A stretch of DNA of 64,000 nt from Tundrisphaera sp051175315 (GCF_051175315.1 NZ_CP195100.1:372001-436000); one strand, 5' to 3'. Shown: positions 1 through 10,420, counted from the first letter of the stretch. Notes: generated by a model from the sequence alone, not told the origin. A program made the numbers and translations.

Positions 1-891
1 CGGATGGCGCTGGCCTGCCTGGACGCCACCACCGCCGACGGCAAGAGGGCCGTGGACAAGATCCGGATCAACCCGGGCAACATCGGCGGGGTGGAGCGGT
101 TCAAGGAGGTCGTCCGCAAGGCCCGCGACAAGGGCGTGCCGATGCGGATCGGGGTTAACTCCGGCAGCCTGGAAAAGGACCTGATCGAGAAGTACGGCTT
201 CCCCTGCCCCGAGGCGATGGTCGAGAGCGCCCTGCGGGCCATCGAGATCTGCGAGTCGCTGGATTACCGCCAGATCATCGTCTCGCTCAAGGCCAGCCAC
301 GTCCCGACCGCCGTCGAGTGCTACACCCAGTTCGCCGCCCAGAGCGGCTACCCGACCCACGTCGGGATCACCGAGGCGGGCTCGCGCGAGTACGGCACGC
401 TCAAGAGTTCGGCGGGCATCGGCGCGATCCTCCTGCGGGGCATCGGCGACACGATCCGGGTCTCCCTGCTGGGCGACCCGGTCCCGGAGATCGCCGCCGG
501 CTTCGACATCCTCCGCGCCTGCGACCGCCGGGTGAACCGGCCCGAGGTGGTCGCCTGCCCGACCTGCGGCCGGCTCGACATCGACCTGGAGCGGATCGTC
601 GCCGAGGTCGAGGCCAAGATGGCCCACCTCAAGGACCCCCTGCGGATCAGCATCCTCGGCTGCCTGGTCAACGGCTTCGGCGAGGCCAAAGAGGCCGACC
701 TCGGCATCGCCGCCGGCTCGGGCAAGGGCGTCATCTTCAAAAGGGGCGTGCCGATCCGCCACGTCAAGGAGGCCGACATGGTGGAGGCCCTCCTCGAAGA
801 AGTCGCCCGGTTCGCCGAGGACACCCCGGCCCTCAAGTCGTTCCAGGACAAGGCCGACCGTAAGGCCGCCGCCCTCACCGTGATCAACTAG
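1..891 (+). CDS. ispG: 4-hydroxy-3-methylbut-2-enyl diphosphate synthase (IspG), 3' part
   Basis: The gene is cut by the left window edge, so its true start is not visible. IspG is the [4Fe-4S] enzyme of the MEP isoprenoid pathway that converts MEcPP to HMBPP in the cytoplasm. The visible 296 residues include the family motif RINPGNIGG near the start, the CPTCGR pair of cluster cysteines and the GCLVNGFGEA segment with the third cysteine and the glutamate ligand. Most homologs have GCxVNGPGEA, so the Pro-to-Phe change is a small oddity. It converges with the methyltransferase gene and the two coding ends overlap by 4 nt. Confidence 0.95.
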   Translation, partial: RMALACLDATTADGKRAVDKIRINPGNIGGVERFKEVVRKARDKGVPMRIGVNSGSLEKDLIEKYGFPCPEAMVESALRAIEICESLDYRQIIVSLKASHVPTAVECYTQFAAQSGYPTHVGITEAGSREYGTLKSSAGIGAILLRGIGDTIRVSLLGDPVPEIAAGFDILRACDRRVNRPEVVACPTCGRLDIDLERIVAEVEAKMAHLKDPLRISILGCLVNGFGEAKEADLGIAAGSGKGVIFKRGVPIRHVKEADMVEALLEEVARFAEDTPALKSFQDKADRKAAALTVIN

Positions 892-1775
892 CCGACCCGG
901 CGGGCGACGTAGACCTGGGCCACGTCGTCCTCGGTCGTCGGGCCGAATCGGACCTCGACCTCGAACCCGGCCCGCCGGACGAGGTCGGGGAAATCGGCCC
1001 CGAACTCGGTGAAGACCGGGTAGCCGACATCCCCGCCGGGATGGCAGATCGGCGGGGCCAGGTCGACCTTCGTCCCGTCCGGTTCGAGCCGGGCGCGGGC
1101 GAAAGTGAGCGGGACGCCCGGTAATAATGGGACGGTGAAGACGTGCCGCCCGCCGGGGGCCAGGACGCGGCGGATCTCCCGCAGAGCGGCTTCCAGGTCG
1201 GGCACGTGCTCCAGCGTCTCGGACGTGAGCACCAGGTCGAACGCCCCATCCGGATAGGTCAACCGGGTCAGGTCCTCGCTCCGGACCCCATCGATGACGC
1301 TCCCCGGTTCGGCCCCGTCGCGGTAGTCCGACGCCTCGAACCGGGGCAGTCGGGCCAGGATTTCGTGGAGCCCTTCGACCCGGTTGAACTCGGCCACCCG
1401 GAGCGATCGGGCCGCCGCAGTTTCGACCCAATCCGCCATCGATCGGGCGGGCCGAACATCGGTCGGATACAGATCGAGCAGGACGCGGGCCAGCCGCCGG
1501 GCCCGGAGCTTGGCCCCGCAATGTGAGCAGTCGTCGGTCTCTTTGTGGACGACCGCCGTCGCGACCCGGGTCGTCAACCCCCACCGCCTCCGCAACTCGG
1601 CCGGGATCGCCCGGGGTCGGTGGAGATACAAGGCCAACGTGCCGCAAACCTCGCAGCGACCCCAGCGACGTTGGCCGATCGAGCCGGCCACCTCGCCCAC
1701 CTTCCAGGCGAGGTGATGACCGCCGTTCCAGGCGGGTAAGAGCAACCGTTTGAGCCAGAGGGGAGGTCGGGGCAT
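888..1775 (-). CDS. SAM-dependent class I methyltransferase with N-terminal Cys pairs
   Basis: The C-terminal half is a class I methyltransferase domain, with the core pattern DLVLTSETLEHVPDLEAAL followed by REIRRVLAPGGRHVFTVP (a Methyltransf_11/25 type). The N-terminal third has two Cys pairs, CEVCG and CSHCG, about 45 residues apart, which look like a split zinc ribbon. The substrate is unknown; similar proteins are often found with cell-surface sugar genes, but no such neighbours are present here. ATG start at 1775. Confidence 0.75.
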   Translation of the reverse strand: MPRPPLWLKRLLLPAWNGGHHLAWKVGEVAGSIGQRRWGRCEVCGTLALYLHRPRAIPAELRRRWGLTTRVATAVVHKETDDCSHCGAKLRARRLARVLLDLYPTDVRPARSMADWVETAAARSLRVAEFNRVEGLHEILARLPRFEASDYRDGAEPGSVIDGVRSEDLTRLTYPDGAFDLVLTSETLEHVPDLEAALREIRRVLAPGGRHVFTVPLLPGVPLTFARARLEPDGTKVDLAPPICHPGGDVGYPVFTEFGADFPDLVRRAGFEVEVRFGPTTEDDVAQVYVARRVG

Positions 1776-1787
1776 GGCCGGCGGGGC

Positions 1788-2366
1788 TCAATCCTCGAAG
1801 AGGTCGGCCACGGCCACGCGGAACCCGGGCAGGTAGGGGTCGGCCGACAGTTCATCGCCGATGGAATACGACCTGGCGGGGTGATCCGGCCGATGGACCA
1901 TGACGATGCGGAAGTCGGGATCGACGACCCACACGACCGAGCCCGATTGGAGGTACGCCTCGACCTTGGCCACAACATCCTCATGCTTGTCCGATGGCGA
2001 AAGGACCTCGACGGCGAGCGTCGGAGGGCCATCGTAATAGGGCTGTTTTCGGGGAGTGGCGGCGACCAATGCCGCGGAGGCATAGGCCACGTCGGCCCCG
2101 ACGAGGATGTCAGGATCACGACGGAGGCGAAACCCGCCATCCCCGGTGGCAATGCGCCCACGCGGGAGTGGTTGCGTCCGGAGCCACCCCTTGAGGGCGA
2201 AGGCGACGTTCGTGACCACGCCGCTATGGACCCAGTTGCGGACCGTCATCGAATCCTCAAGCGTGTAGACCTGGCCGTCGAGGAGCCACCGTTCCCTGCC
2301 ATCATCGGGCAGGGCCATGAACTCCTCGGCGGTCATCAACCTCGTCACGGGGTCGGCGGCGCTCAT
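1788..2366 (-). CDS. Uma2 family (DUF820) putative endonuclease, copy 1
   Basis: A 192-residue protein of the Uma2 family, which has a restriction-endonuclease-like fold and is greatly expanded in cyanobacteria and planctomycetes. It opens with MTAEEFMALPDDGRERWLLDG and carries the family core PDILVG, then VEVLSPSD, then a Lys in the KVEAYLQSG helix and VVWVVDP, so the usual Asp/Glu/Lys positions look intact. GAGG precedes the ATG at 2366 by about 7 nt. A close paralog lies 25 bp upstream on the same strand, so this is a tandem duplication. The biological role of the family is not established. Confidence 0.85.
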   Translation of the reverse strand: MSAADPVTRLMTAEEFMALPDDGRERWLLDGQVYTLEDSMTVRNWVHSGVVTNVAFALKGWLRTQPLPRGRIATGDGGFRLRRDPDILVGADVAYASAALVAATPRKQPYYDGPPTLAVEVLSPSDKHEDVVAKVEAYLQSGSVVWVVDPDFRIVMVHRPDHPARSYSIGDELSADPYLPGFRVAVADLFED

Positions 2367-2391
2367 GGCTGTGCCTCATGCTCGGCGGGGC

Positions 2392-2967
2392 TCAATCCTC
2401 GAAGAAGTCGGCCACGGCCACGCGGAACCCGGGCAGGTAGGGGTCGGCCGCCAATTCATCCCCGATGGAATGGGGCCGTGGTGGGTGGTCCGGCCGATGG
2501 ACCGTGACGATGCGAGAGTAGGGGTCGACGATCCAAACCACCGAACCTGCCGCGAGATAGGATTCGGTCTTGCTCAGGATGTCGCCCAGGGTGTCCGATG
2601 GAGAAAGGATTTCGACGGCGAGTACCGGAGGCCCGTCGTAGAAGGCCTGAGTTCGTGGAGTCGCGGCGGCAAGGGCGGCGGAAATGTAGGCGATATCCAC
2701 GCCGACGAGGATGTCGGGATTACGACGCAGCACGCATCCCGCCTCGCCACCGACGAACTTTCCCCTCGGCCTGGGTTGTTGAACCAACCAGTTCCTCAGG
2801 TACGTCCCGATCGTGATCAGGGCTTCGCTATGGACCCAGTTGCGGGCCGTCATCGAGTCCTCGTTGATGTGAAGTTGGCCGTCGTGGAGCCACCGTTCCC
2901 GGCCGTCGTCGGGCAGGGCCATGAACTCCTCGGCGGTCATCAGCTTCGGCGACTCGGCGATGCTCAT
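2392..2967 (-). CDS. Uma2 family (DUF820) putative endonuclease, copy 2
   Basis: A 191-residue tandem paralog of the 1788-2366 gene, with the same MTAEEFMALPDDGRERWL opening and the same ending (DELAADPYLPGFRVAVADFFED). Core motifs are NPDILVG, VEILSPSD, a Lys in SKTESYLAAG and VVWIVDP. The two copies differ at many internal positions while keeping these motifs, which suggests selection on the protein rather than decay. GGAGGG lies just upstream of the ATG. Confidence 0.85.
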   Translation of the reverse strand: MSIAESPKLMTAEEFMALPDDGRERWLHDGQLHINEDSMTARNWVHSEALITIGTYLRNWLVQQPRPRGKFVGGEAGCVLRRNPDILVGVDIAYISAALAAATPRTQAFYDGPPVLAVEILSPSDTLGDILSKTESYLAAGSVVWIVDPYSRIVTVHRPDHPPRPHSIGDELAADPYLPGFRVAVADFFED

Positions 2968-3006
2968 GGTCCCTCCCCGTCCGGATGACGCGTGGCTCTC
3001 GGCCGA

Positions 3007-4458
3007 TCAGGCCCGCAGGCCGATCGAGACGTACTTGGTCTCCAGGTAGGCGTCCAGGCCTTCGATGCTCAATTCGCGGCCGAGGCCGGATTCCTTCATG
3101 CCGCCGAACGGGCACTGGGGGGTGGCGGGCACGGGGTCATTGATCCCGATGATGCCGGCTTCCAGCCCCTCGGCCATCCGGGTGGCCACGGTCAGGTCGT
3201 TGGTGAAGACGTAGGCGGCCAGGCCGTAGGGGGTGGCGTTGGCGGCGGCGATCACGTCGTCGAGCTTGCTGAAGTCGAGCAAAGGCATGACCGGGGCGAA
3301 CGGCTCCTCGGTCATCAGCCGCATCGAGCCGTCGACCTCGCGGAGGATGGTCGGCTCGAAGAAGTAGCCCTTGTCGAACCGGGACGAGCGATCGCCGCCG
3401 GTCAGGATCTTCGCCCCCCGGCCCTTGGCGTCGTCGACCAGCGACCGGGTCTTGTCCAGCGCCTGCTCGGCGAACATCGGGCCGACCTGCGTCCCCTCGT
3501 CGAGCCCGTTGCCGAGCTTGAGCTTCTTGGTCAGCTCGACGGCGGCGTCGGCGAAATCCTGGCTGATCTTCTCGTGGATGTAGAACCGCGACGGGGCGAT
3601 GCAGACCTGGCCATTGTTGCGGAACTTGCCGAGCACGGCCGCCTGGGCCACCTGCGCCACGTCGGCGTCCGGGAAGACGATCAGCGGGGCATGCCCGCCC
3701 AGTTCCAGGCTGAGCCTTTTCACGCCGTCGGCCGAGCGGCGGATGAGTTCCTTGCCCACGCGGGTCGAGCCGGTGAAGCTGATCTTCCGCACGGCCGGGT
3801 GGGCGAACAGGGCATCGGCGAACTCCACCGCGTCGCCGATCACCAGGTTGGCCACGCCCTTGGGCAGCCCGGCGTCTTCCATGCAGCGGAACAGGTGGAT
3901 CATGGTCATCGGCGTCTGGTCGGCCGGGCGGCTGACCACGGTGCAGCCGGCGGCCAGGGCCGGGGCGATCTTGCGGCTGACCATCGCCGACGGGAAGTTC
4001 CACGGGGTGATCGTGCCGACCACGCCGATCGGGTGCTTGATCGCCATGTGCCGCTTGGTCGCCGCCGTCGGCGGGATGATCCGGCCGTAGGACCGCTTCC
4101 CCTCCTCGGCGAACCACTCGAACGTGTCGGCGGTGTGGTTGACCTCCCCCTTGGCCTCGGCCAGGGGCTTGCCCTGCTCCTGGGTCAGCACCCGGGCGAT
4201 CGTCTCGACCCGTTCGCGGATCAATTCGGCCGTCTTCTTGAGGATCTTGGCCCGGTCGTAGGCCGTGAGCGCCTTCCAGGCCGGCATGGCCCGCGCGGCG
4301 GCCTCGATCGCGCGATCGGCCTCGGCCCGGCCGCCGTAGGCCACCTCGCCCAGGGTCGATTCGTCGGCCGGATTGATCACCGGCAGCGTCTTCCCGCCGT
4401 CGGCGTCGCTCCAGTTGCCGTCGATGTACATCCGGGTCGGGGCGTCGGCGGTGGCCAT
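3007..4458 (-). CDS. NAD(P)-dependent aldehyde dehydrogenase, succinate-semialdehyde dehydrogenase-like
   Basis: A 483-residue aldehyde dehydrogenase beginning MATADAPTRMYIDGNW. Visible motifs are the cofactor-site TPWNFP, FTGSTRVGKEL, the general base in LELGGHAPLIVF and the catalytic Cys in NNGQVCIAPSRF. The end, GGMKESGLGRELSIEGLDAYLETKYVSIG, is typical of GabD-type enzymes. The frame is open further upstream, but the family N-terminus supports the ATG at 4458. Exact substrate is inferred from similarity only. It is divergent from metG. Confidence 0.9.
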   Translation of the reverse strand: MATADAPTRMYIDGNWSDADGGKTLPVINPADESTLGEVAYGGRAEADRAIEAAARAMPAWKALTAYDRAKILKKTAELIRERVETIARVLTQEQGKPLAEAKGEVNHTADTFEWFAEEGKRSYGRIIPPTAATKRHMAIKHPIGVVGTITPWNFPSAMVSRKIAPALAAGCTVVSRPADQTPMTMIHLFRCMEDAGLPKGVANLVIGDAVEFADALFAHPAVRKISFTGSTRVGKELIRRSADGVKRLSLELGGHAPLIVFPDADVAQVAQAAVLGKFRNNGQVCIAPSRFYIHEKISQDFADAAVELTKKLKLGNGLDEGTQVGPMFAEQALDKTRSLVDDAKGRGAKILTGGDRSSRFDKGYFFEPTILREVDGSMRLMTEEPFAPVMPLLDFSKLDDVIAAANATPYGLAAYVFTNDLTVATRMAEGLEAGIIGINDPVPATPQCPFGGMKESGLGRELSIEGLDAYLETKYVSIGLRA

Positions 4459-4702
4459 GGGAATCAACCTTGGGTGCGGAGAGGGTCGAAGTGGCGGGGA
4501 GAACCCCCGGTTCCAGATGGCTCCACCATAACGGCCGGCGGGCTCGCAAGGCAATCCGACCATCGCGCCGATCGGATGGCCCCCGCCCCGGCGATGCCGT
4601 AAGATGAGGGCCGAACGCCGGGAGGTCGGCCCGTGTCGAATCTCCCGGCGGTCGCCCCCTCGCATCCCGGGGGGGACCGGGGCGACGGATCGAGGCGCGA
4701 CG

Positions 4703-6289
4703 ATGGGCAGCAGCTTTTATATCACGACGGCGATCGACTATCCCAACAGCCGGCCCCACATCGGCACCGCGTTCGAGAAGATCGGCGCCGACGTCCAGGC
4801 CCGGTTCCGCCGGATGGAAGGGGACGCCGTCCACTTCCTGATGGGCAACGACGAGAACACGATCAAGGTCACCCAGCGCGCCGCCGAACTCGGGGTCGAG
4901 CCCAAACCCTACGTCGACGACATGGCCCGCCAGTTCCGGTCGGTCTGGGAGGCGTTGGAGATCTCCAACGACGACTTCATCCAGACCAGCGAGGAACGCC
5001 ACCACGTCGGCTGCCAGAAGTTCATCCAGGCCGTCTATGACGCCGGGGACATCTACAAGAAGGCGTATACCGGCCTGTACTGCGACGGCTGCGAGGCCTT
5101 CAAGACCGAGAAGGAGATCGTCGACGGCCGCTGCCCGAACCACCCAAATCGGGAGCTGAGGCAGGTCGAGGAGGAAAATTACTTCTTCCGCCTGTCCGCG
5201 TTCGCCGACCGCCTGCTGGCCCACTACGAGGCCCACCCGGACTTCATCCAGCCCGAGAGCCGCCGCAACGAGATCCTCAGCCTGGTCAAGGCCGGCCTCC
5301 AGGATGTGTCGATCAGCCGCAAGGGGTTCACCTGGGGCATCCCGGTCCCGTTCGACCCGAACCAGACCATCTACGTCTGGTTCGATGCCCTTCTCAATTA
5401 CGTGACCGCCATCGGCTACGGCACGGACCCGGAGCGATTCGACCGGACCTGGCCGGCCGACGTCCACGTCATCGGCAAGGACATCACCCGGTTCCACTGC
5501 GCCCTCTGGCCCGCCATGCTGATGTCGGCCGGCCTGCCGTTGCCCAAGCGGGTGTTCGGCCACGGCTTCGTGTATCGCAAGGACGAGTCGACCGGCGAGT
5601 TGCAGAAGCTCAGCAAGAGCCTGGGCAACGTCGTCGAGCCGATGGACATCGTCGAGCAGTTCTCGGCCGAGGGGTTCCGGTTCTATTTCATGGACCAGTG
5701 CCCGTTCGGCGGCGACGGCGAATTCTCGTTCGAGCGCTTCGCCGAGACGTACAACGCCAAGCTCGCCAACAACCTGGGCAACCTCTACAGCCGCACCTTG
5801 TCGATGTGCGTCAAGTACTTCGGCGGGACCCTGGCCAACGCCGCGACCATCGACCCGACCGCCTGGCGCGCCGGGCTCGACCTCGCCGCGCTGGCCGATC
5901 GGCTCCGCGATCAGGTCGGGGCGTTCCAGTACAACACGGCGTTGCTGGCCATCTGGACGGAAGTGCTCGACGCCGCCAACCGCTACATCGAGGTCACCAA
6001 GCCGTTCACCCTGGTCAAGAGCGACCCGGCGGCCACCGAGGTCGTCATGGTCAACCTGGCCGACGCCCTCCGCGCCGTGGCGATCCTGATCAAGCCGTTC
6101 CTGCCGGCGACGGCGGAAACCTTCTACCGGGCATTCAACTTCGCGGAGGCACGCGGCTGGGACGACGTCCGGTATGCCGACGCCGCGACGCCCACGTCCG
6201 GGATCCCGCTCCGGGTCACGGCCGACCTCGTCGACGGCAAGCCGGCCCCCCTGTTCCCCAAGATCGACCTGAAGGCCGGGGCCCGGTGA
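4703..6289 (+). CDS. metG: Methionyl-tRNA synthetase
   Basis: Charges tRNA-Met with methionine. A 528-residue class I synthetase. The HIGH-like signature is PHIGTAF near residue 20, the KMSKS-like loop is KLSKSLGN near residue 308, and a Cys-rich connective insert (CDGCEAF...GRCPNH) lies near residues 125-150. It ends after the anticodon-binding domain (PFTLVKSDP) and lacks the C-terminal EMAP-like dimerisation domain that some MetRS carry. The ATG at 4703 is preferred to earlier frames because MGSSFYITTAIDYPNSRPHIG is the family N-terminus. Confidence 0.95.
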   Translation: MGSSFYITTAIDYPNSRPHIGTAFEKIGADVQARFRRMEGDAVHFLMGNDENTIKVTQRAAELGVEPKPYVDDMARQFRSVWEALEISNDDFIQTSEERHHVGCQKFIQAVYDAGDIYKKAYTGLYCDGCEAFKTEKEIVDGRCPNHPNRELRQVEEENYFFRLSAFADRLLAHYEAHPDFIQPESRRNEILSLVKAGLQDVSISRKGFTWGIPVPFDPNQTIYVWFDALLNYVTAIGYGTDPERFDRTWPADVHVIGKDITRFHCALWPAMLMSAGLPLPKRVFGHGFVYRKDESTGELQKLSKSLGNVVEPMDIVEQFSAEGFRFYFMDQCPFGGDGEFSFERFAETYNAKLANNLGNLYSRTLSMCVKYFGGTLANAATIDPTAWRAGLDLAALADRLRDQVGAFQYNTALLAIWTEVLDAANRYIEVTKPFTLVKSDPAATEVVMVNLADALRAVAILIKPFLPATAETFYRAFNFAEARGWDDVRYADAATPTSGIPLRVTADLVDGKPAPLFPKIDLKAGAR

Positions 6290-6396
6290 ACCGGCCATCC
6301 TCGGGTTTGGCACGCGAGATGCTCTAGGTCCGGCTACCACTCGTGAATTCACCCGAGGATGGCTTAATACCCGCATACTTCCGACCGGAGCCGACC

Positions 6397-6558
6397 ATGG
6401 GCAACGATAACCTGGCCGTCACTTTGACCCCCGCGTTGTTCGAGAAGCTCTCCGCCGAGGCGAAGGCCCTCGACGTGCCCCTGGAATGGTTGGTGGCCTC
6501 GCTGGTCCTCGATACCTTCGAGACCCCCGGTCCGAAACCCCTGCGGACCGCCGCCTGA
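6397..6558 (+). CDS. Small hypothetical protein, possibly ribbon-helix-helix-like
   Basis: A 53-residue protein, MGNDNLAVTLTPALFEKLSAEAK and onward. A short beta strand (LAVTLTP) followed by two predicted helices resembles the size and layout of ribbon-helix-helix or antitoxin-like proteins, but no diagnostic motif is visible. GGAG at 6387-6390 sits 6 nt before the ATG, and the gene ends 9 nt before the next aldehyde dehydrogenase, so the two are probably cotranscribed. Confidence 0.55.
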   Translation: MGNDNLAVTLTPALFEKLSAEAKALDVPLEWLVASLVLDTFETPGPKPLRTAA

Positions 6559-6567
6559 TCGGTCCCG

Positions 6568-8064
6568 ATGCGTAGGATCGAGGCCGACGACGCCCTGGTT
6601 GCCCGCAATCCCGCAACCGGGGCCGTCCTCGGCCGGGCCTCCCCCACCGATCCCGACGACGTGGCCGGCATCGTCGAACGGGCCCGCGTCGCCCAGCAGG
6701 ACTGGGGACGCACGTCCCACCGGGAGCGCCGCGAGGCCCTGCGTCGCTGGTGGCGCATCCTGGCCCGCGACTCCGACGCCTGGGCCCTGGCCATCCGGGA
6801 TGCTATCGGCAAGCCCTCGAACGAGGCGATGGGCGAGGTGCTCGCCGCCCTCGACGCGGTCCGCTGGACGGTCCTGAATTCCGGCAAGGCCCTGGCCGAC
6901 CAACGCATCGGGCCGGGCTGGCAAAGGGCCATGCTGATCCCTCCGGCACGCCTGCGCTGGATGCCCGTCGGCGTCGTCGGCATGATCGGGACCTGGAACT
7001 ACCCGCTCTACCTCAACGCCCCGCCCATCGCCCAGGCGGTGGCAGCGGGCAACGCCGTGGTCTGGAAGCCCTCGGAACTGGCGGCGGGGCTGGGCGTCAA
7101 GCTTCAGCAGAGCATCGACGAAGCCGGCTTCCCCTCCGGGCTGGTGGCTGCCGTCCACGGCGGGCCCGAGGTCGGCCGTGCCCTGGTCGCCTCGCGCATC
7201 GACCAGGGGATGTTCACCGGCGGCGTGGAGGCCGGCCGGAGCATCATCGGCGAACTGGGACGGCGCGGGATCCCCTGCGTCGCCGAACTGTCGGGGTTCG
7301 ACCCGGCCGTGGTCCTGCCCGACGCCCCCCTGCCCTCGACCGCCCGCTCCCTGACCTGGGCCGCCTTCGTCGGCGCGGGCCAGGCGTGCGTCGCCGTCAA
7401 GCGGATCTACGTGATCGGCGACGCCTCGCCCTGGGCCGACGCCCTGGCGGCCGGCGCGGCCGCCCTTCGCGTCGGCGATCCCACGGCCGGAAATGTGGAC
7501 CTCGGGCCGATGATCTCCGCATCCGCCCGCGACCGGTTCCAGGCCATGATCGAGCGAGCCGTCGCCGCGGGGGGCCGGATCCTGGTCGGGGGACGCCCCG
7601 CCGAGGGGCCGGGCTGGTTCTACCCACCGACGGTCTTGCTCGCCTCCGATGGAGGTCCCGAGGCCGCCCTGGCGGGCTGCTTCGGCCCGGTCGTGGTGGT
7701 GCGCGGCGTGCCCGACGACGAGGCCGCGGTGTCCGCCGTCAACGCAAGCCCCTACGGCCTGTCGGCCAGCGTCTGGGGCCGCGATCGAGGTCGTGCCGAT
7801 CGGATCGCCCGCCGCCTGGAAGCCGGCATGGTCTCGATCAACGATGCGGTGACGTACTCGGCCCATGCGGCCGCCCCCTTCGGCGGCCTCAAGGCCAGCG
7901 GTTTCGGGAGGGTCGGCGGCGTGGCAGGCCTGCGCGGGCTGGCGCAGCCGCAGGTCATCCACGCCCGATCGCCCGGGGGCTTCCGGCCCCAACTCTTCCC
8001 TTACTCCGACCGACTGGCCGGATTGATGACCCTCTACCGCCGCTGGTTCCACCCTTCGCGGTGA
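6568..8064 (+). CDS. Aldehyde dehydrogenase family protein
   Basis: A 498-residue aldehyde dehydrogenase, beginning MRRIEADDALVARNPATG. Visible are the cofactor motif GTWNYPLYL, a modified base motif VAELSGFDPAVV (ELSG instead of ELGG) and the catalytic Cys in GAGQACVAVKRIYV. It ends with FGGLKASGFGRVGG and an extra tail of about 45 residues. It is clearly distinct from the 3007-4458 enzyme and closer to the coniferyl/fatty-aldehyde type; the substrate cannot be read from the sequence. Confidence 0.85.
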   Translation: MRRIEADDALVARNPATGAVLGRASPTDPDDVAGIVERARVAQQDWGRTSHRERREALRRWWRILARDSDAWALAIRDAIGKPSNEAMGEVLAALDAVRWTVLNSGKALADQRIGPGWQRAMLIPPARLRWMPVGVVGMIGTWNYPLYLNAPPIAQAVAAGNAVVWKPSELAAGLGVKLQQSIDEAGFPSGLVAAVHGGPEVGRALVASRIDQGMFTGGVEAGRSIIGELGRRGIPCVAELSGFDPAVVLPDAPLPSTARSLTWAAFVGAGQACVAVKRIYVIGDASPWADALAAGAAALRVGDPTAGNVDLGPMISASARDRFQAMIERAVAAGGRILVGGRPAEGPGWFYPPTVLLASDGGPEAALAGCFGPVVVVRGVPDDEAAVSAVNASPYGLSASVWGRDRGRADRIARRLEAGMVSINDAVTYSAHAAAPFGGLKASGFGRVGGVAGLRGLAQPQVIHARSPGGFRPQLFPYSDRLAGLMTLYRRWFHPSR

Positions 8065-8165
8065 GCCAGGAGGCCGGGACGGTGCGAATTCAGGCCCACG
8101 ATGACATCCAGGAAGCGTCAACACAGGCGGAGGATCGAAAATGAGGGAGCCACGGGAAAGATGGC

Positions 8166-8193
8166 TTGCGGAATGAAATTGAGCCGGTATATT
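8166..8193 (+). promoter_or_regulatory. Sigma70-like promoter for the tRNA-tuf operon
   Basis: TTGCGG (8166-8171), 16-nt spacer, TATATT (8188-8193). The predicted transcript would start about 15 nt before tRNA-Thr. It is one of the few AT-rich spots in this neighbourhood. Confidence 0.5.
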
Positions 8194-8215
8194 AACCCTT
8201 CCGCAGCACGTCCTG

Positions 8216-8288
8216 GCTGGCGTAGCTCAATCGGCAGAGCACCGGTTTTGTAAACCGACGGTTGTGAGTTCGACTCTCACCGCCAGCT
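8216..8288 (+). tRNA. tRNA-Thr (TGT anticodon)
   Basis: The acceptor stem GCTGGCG pairs with CGCCAGC. The D-loop, the anticodon loop TTTGTAA with anticodon TGT, and the T-arm GTGAG-TTCGACT-CTCAC are present. CCA is not encoded. First of four tRNAs ahead of tuf, the same order (Thr, Tyr, Gly, Thr) as E. coli thrU-tyrU-glyT-thrT-tufB. Confidence 0.95.
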
Positions 8289-8361
8289 CTCTCGCGACGA
8301 ACAACAGCCGGGACTGCACACTGGCAATGCAGACGCCGGGACGGTAAAAGAGAAGCAGATC

Positions 8362-8443
8362 GGGTGGATACCCAAGTGGCTAAAGGGGCCAGACTGTAAA
8401 TCTGGTGGTTCTACCTTCGCAGGTTCGAATCCTGCTCCACCCA
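8362..8443 (+). tRNA. tRNA-Tyr (GTA anticodon)
   Basis: An 82-nt class II tRNA with acceptor stem GGGTGGA/TCCACCC, anticodon GTA in the loop CTGTAAA, a long variable arm and T-loop TTCGAAT. No encoded CCA. Confidence 0.95.
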
Positions 8444-8547
8444 CTCCGATGGTCAAAACGGATCTCGAGGAATCGGCCTACTGAAGAGATGAGACAGGTT
8501 CTGGAATCTTGCCCCTTGGCGAAGTTCCTTCGACGGTGGGATTGCCT

Positions 8548-8618
8548 GCGGGTGTAACTCAATGGTAGAGTACCTGCCTTCCAAGCAGGCAACGTGGGTT
8601 CGATTCCCATCACCCGCT
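8548..8618 (+). tRNA. tRNA-Gly (TCC anticodon)
   Basis: A 71-nt tRNA with acceptor stem GCGGGTG/CACCCGC, anticodon stem CCTGC/GCAGG, loop CTTCCAA with anticodon TCC, and T-loop TTCGATT. Confidence 0.95.
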
Positions 8619-8691
8619 TCGAGGTCCGACGGAAGAAGTTCCTAGCGAAGTTCGCCCGGGCATGGATCCCCGCTAAAAACACCCCGAATAT

Positions 8692-8764
<73 letters not shown>

Positions 8765-8932
8765 TTCGAGATCGTCCCTCCCGGCCCCCAAGAGGTGGCC
8801 GGGAGGGACGTCTCGTGTTCCGCATCCATGCCCGACCGCCCGGCGGCGCATCAGACCGTCGGTCAAGACACGCGGCGGCCACGGTGGACCCGCCACCACG
8901 CCCTCGATTTCCAGGAGACGACGGGAGCAACG

Positions 8933-10144
<1,212 letters not shown>

Positions 10145-10267
10145 GATCGGACTGAACCTCGGCTCGTGACGGGGTGTTTCCAGGTGGGAGCGGTCTGGGT
10201 CAGGCCCGCCGCTCCATCCTCCGTCCGGGACGATCCGAACGAGACGAGATCGGTTTAGGAGCCGGCG

Positions 10268-10420
10268 ATGCGCGAATATGTCTGGCTGGAATGCACCACG
10301 TGCGGGGAACGGAATTACCGGACCCAGAAGGAAACGCGCGGTGCCGACCGGCTCGAGCTCAAGAAGTATTGCCGCCACGAGCGGAAGCATACGCCGCACA
10401 AAGAATCCCGCAAGAAGTGA
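10268..10420 (+). CDS. rpmG: 50S ribosomal protein bL33
   Basis: A 50-residue protein, MREYVWLECTTCGERNYRT and onward, matching bL33. The first Cys pair (CTTC) is intact. In the second, the usual CPxC is CRHE, so only three of four zinc-type cysteines remain, with a His next to the lost position. It lies between tuf and tRNA-Trp, where rpmG is common in bacteria. Confidence 0.9.
   Translation: MREYVWLECTTCGERNYRTQKETRGADRLELKKYCRHERKHTPHKESRKK

Noticed and set aside
3137..6376. Open frame of 1079 codons antisense to metG and across the aldehyde dehydrogenase
   Set aside because: Overlaps two confident genes and shows only repetitive Arg/Gly/Asp sequence.
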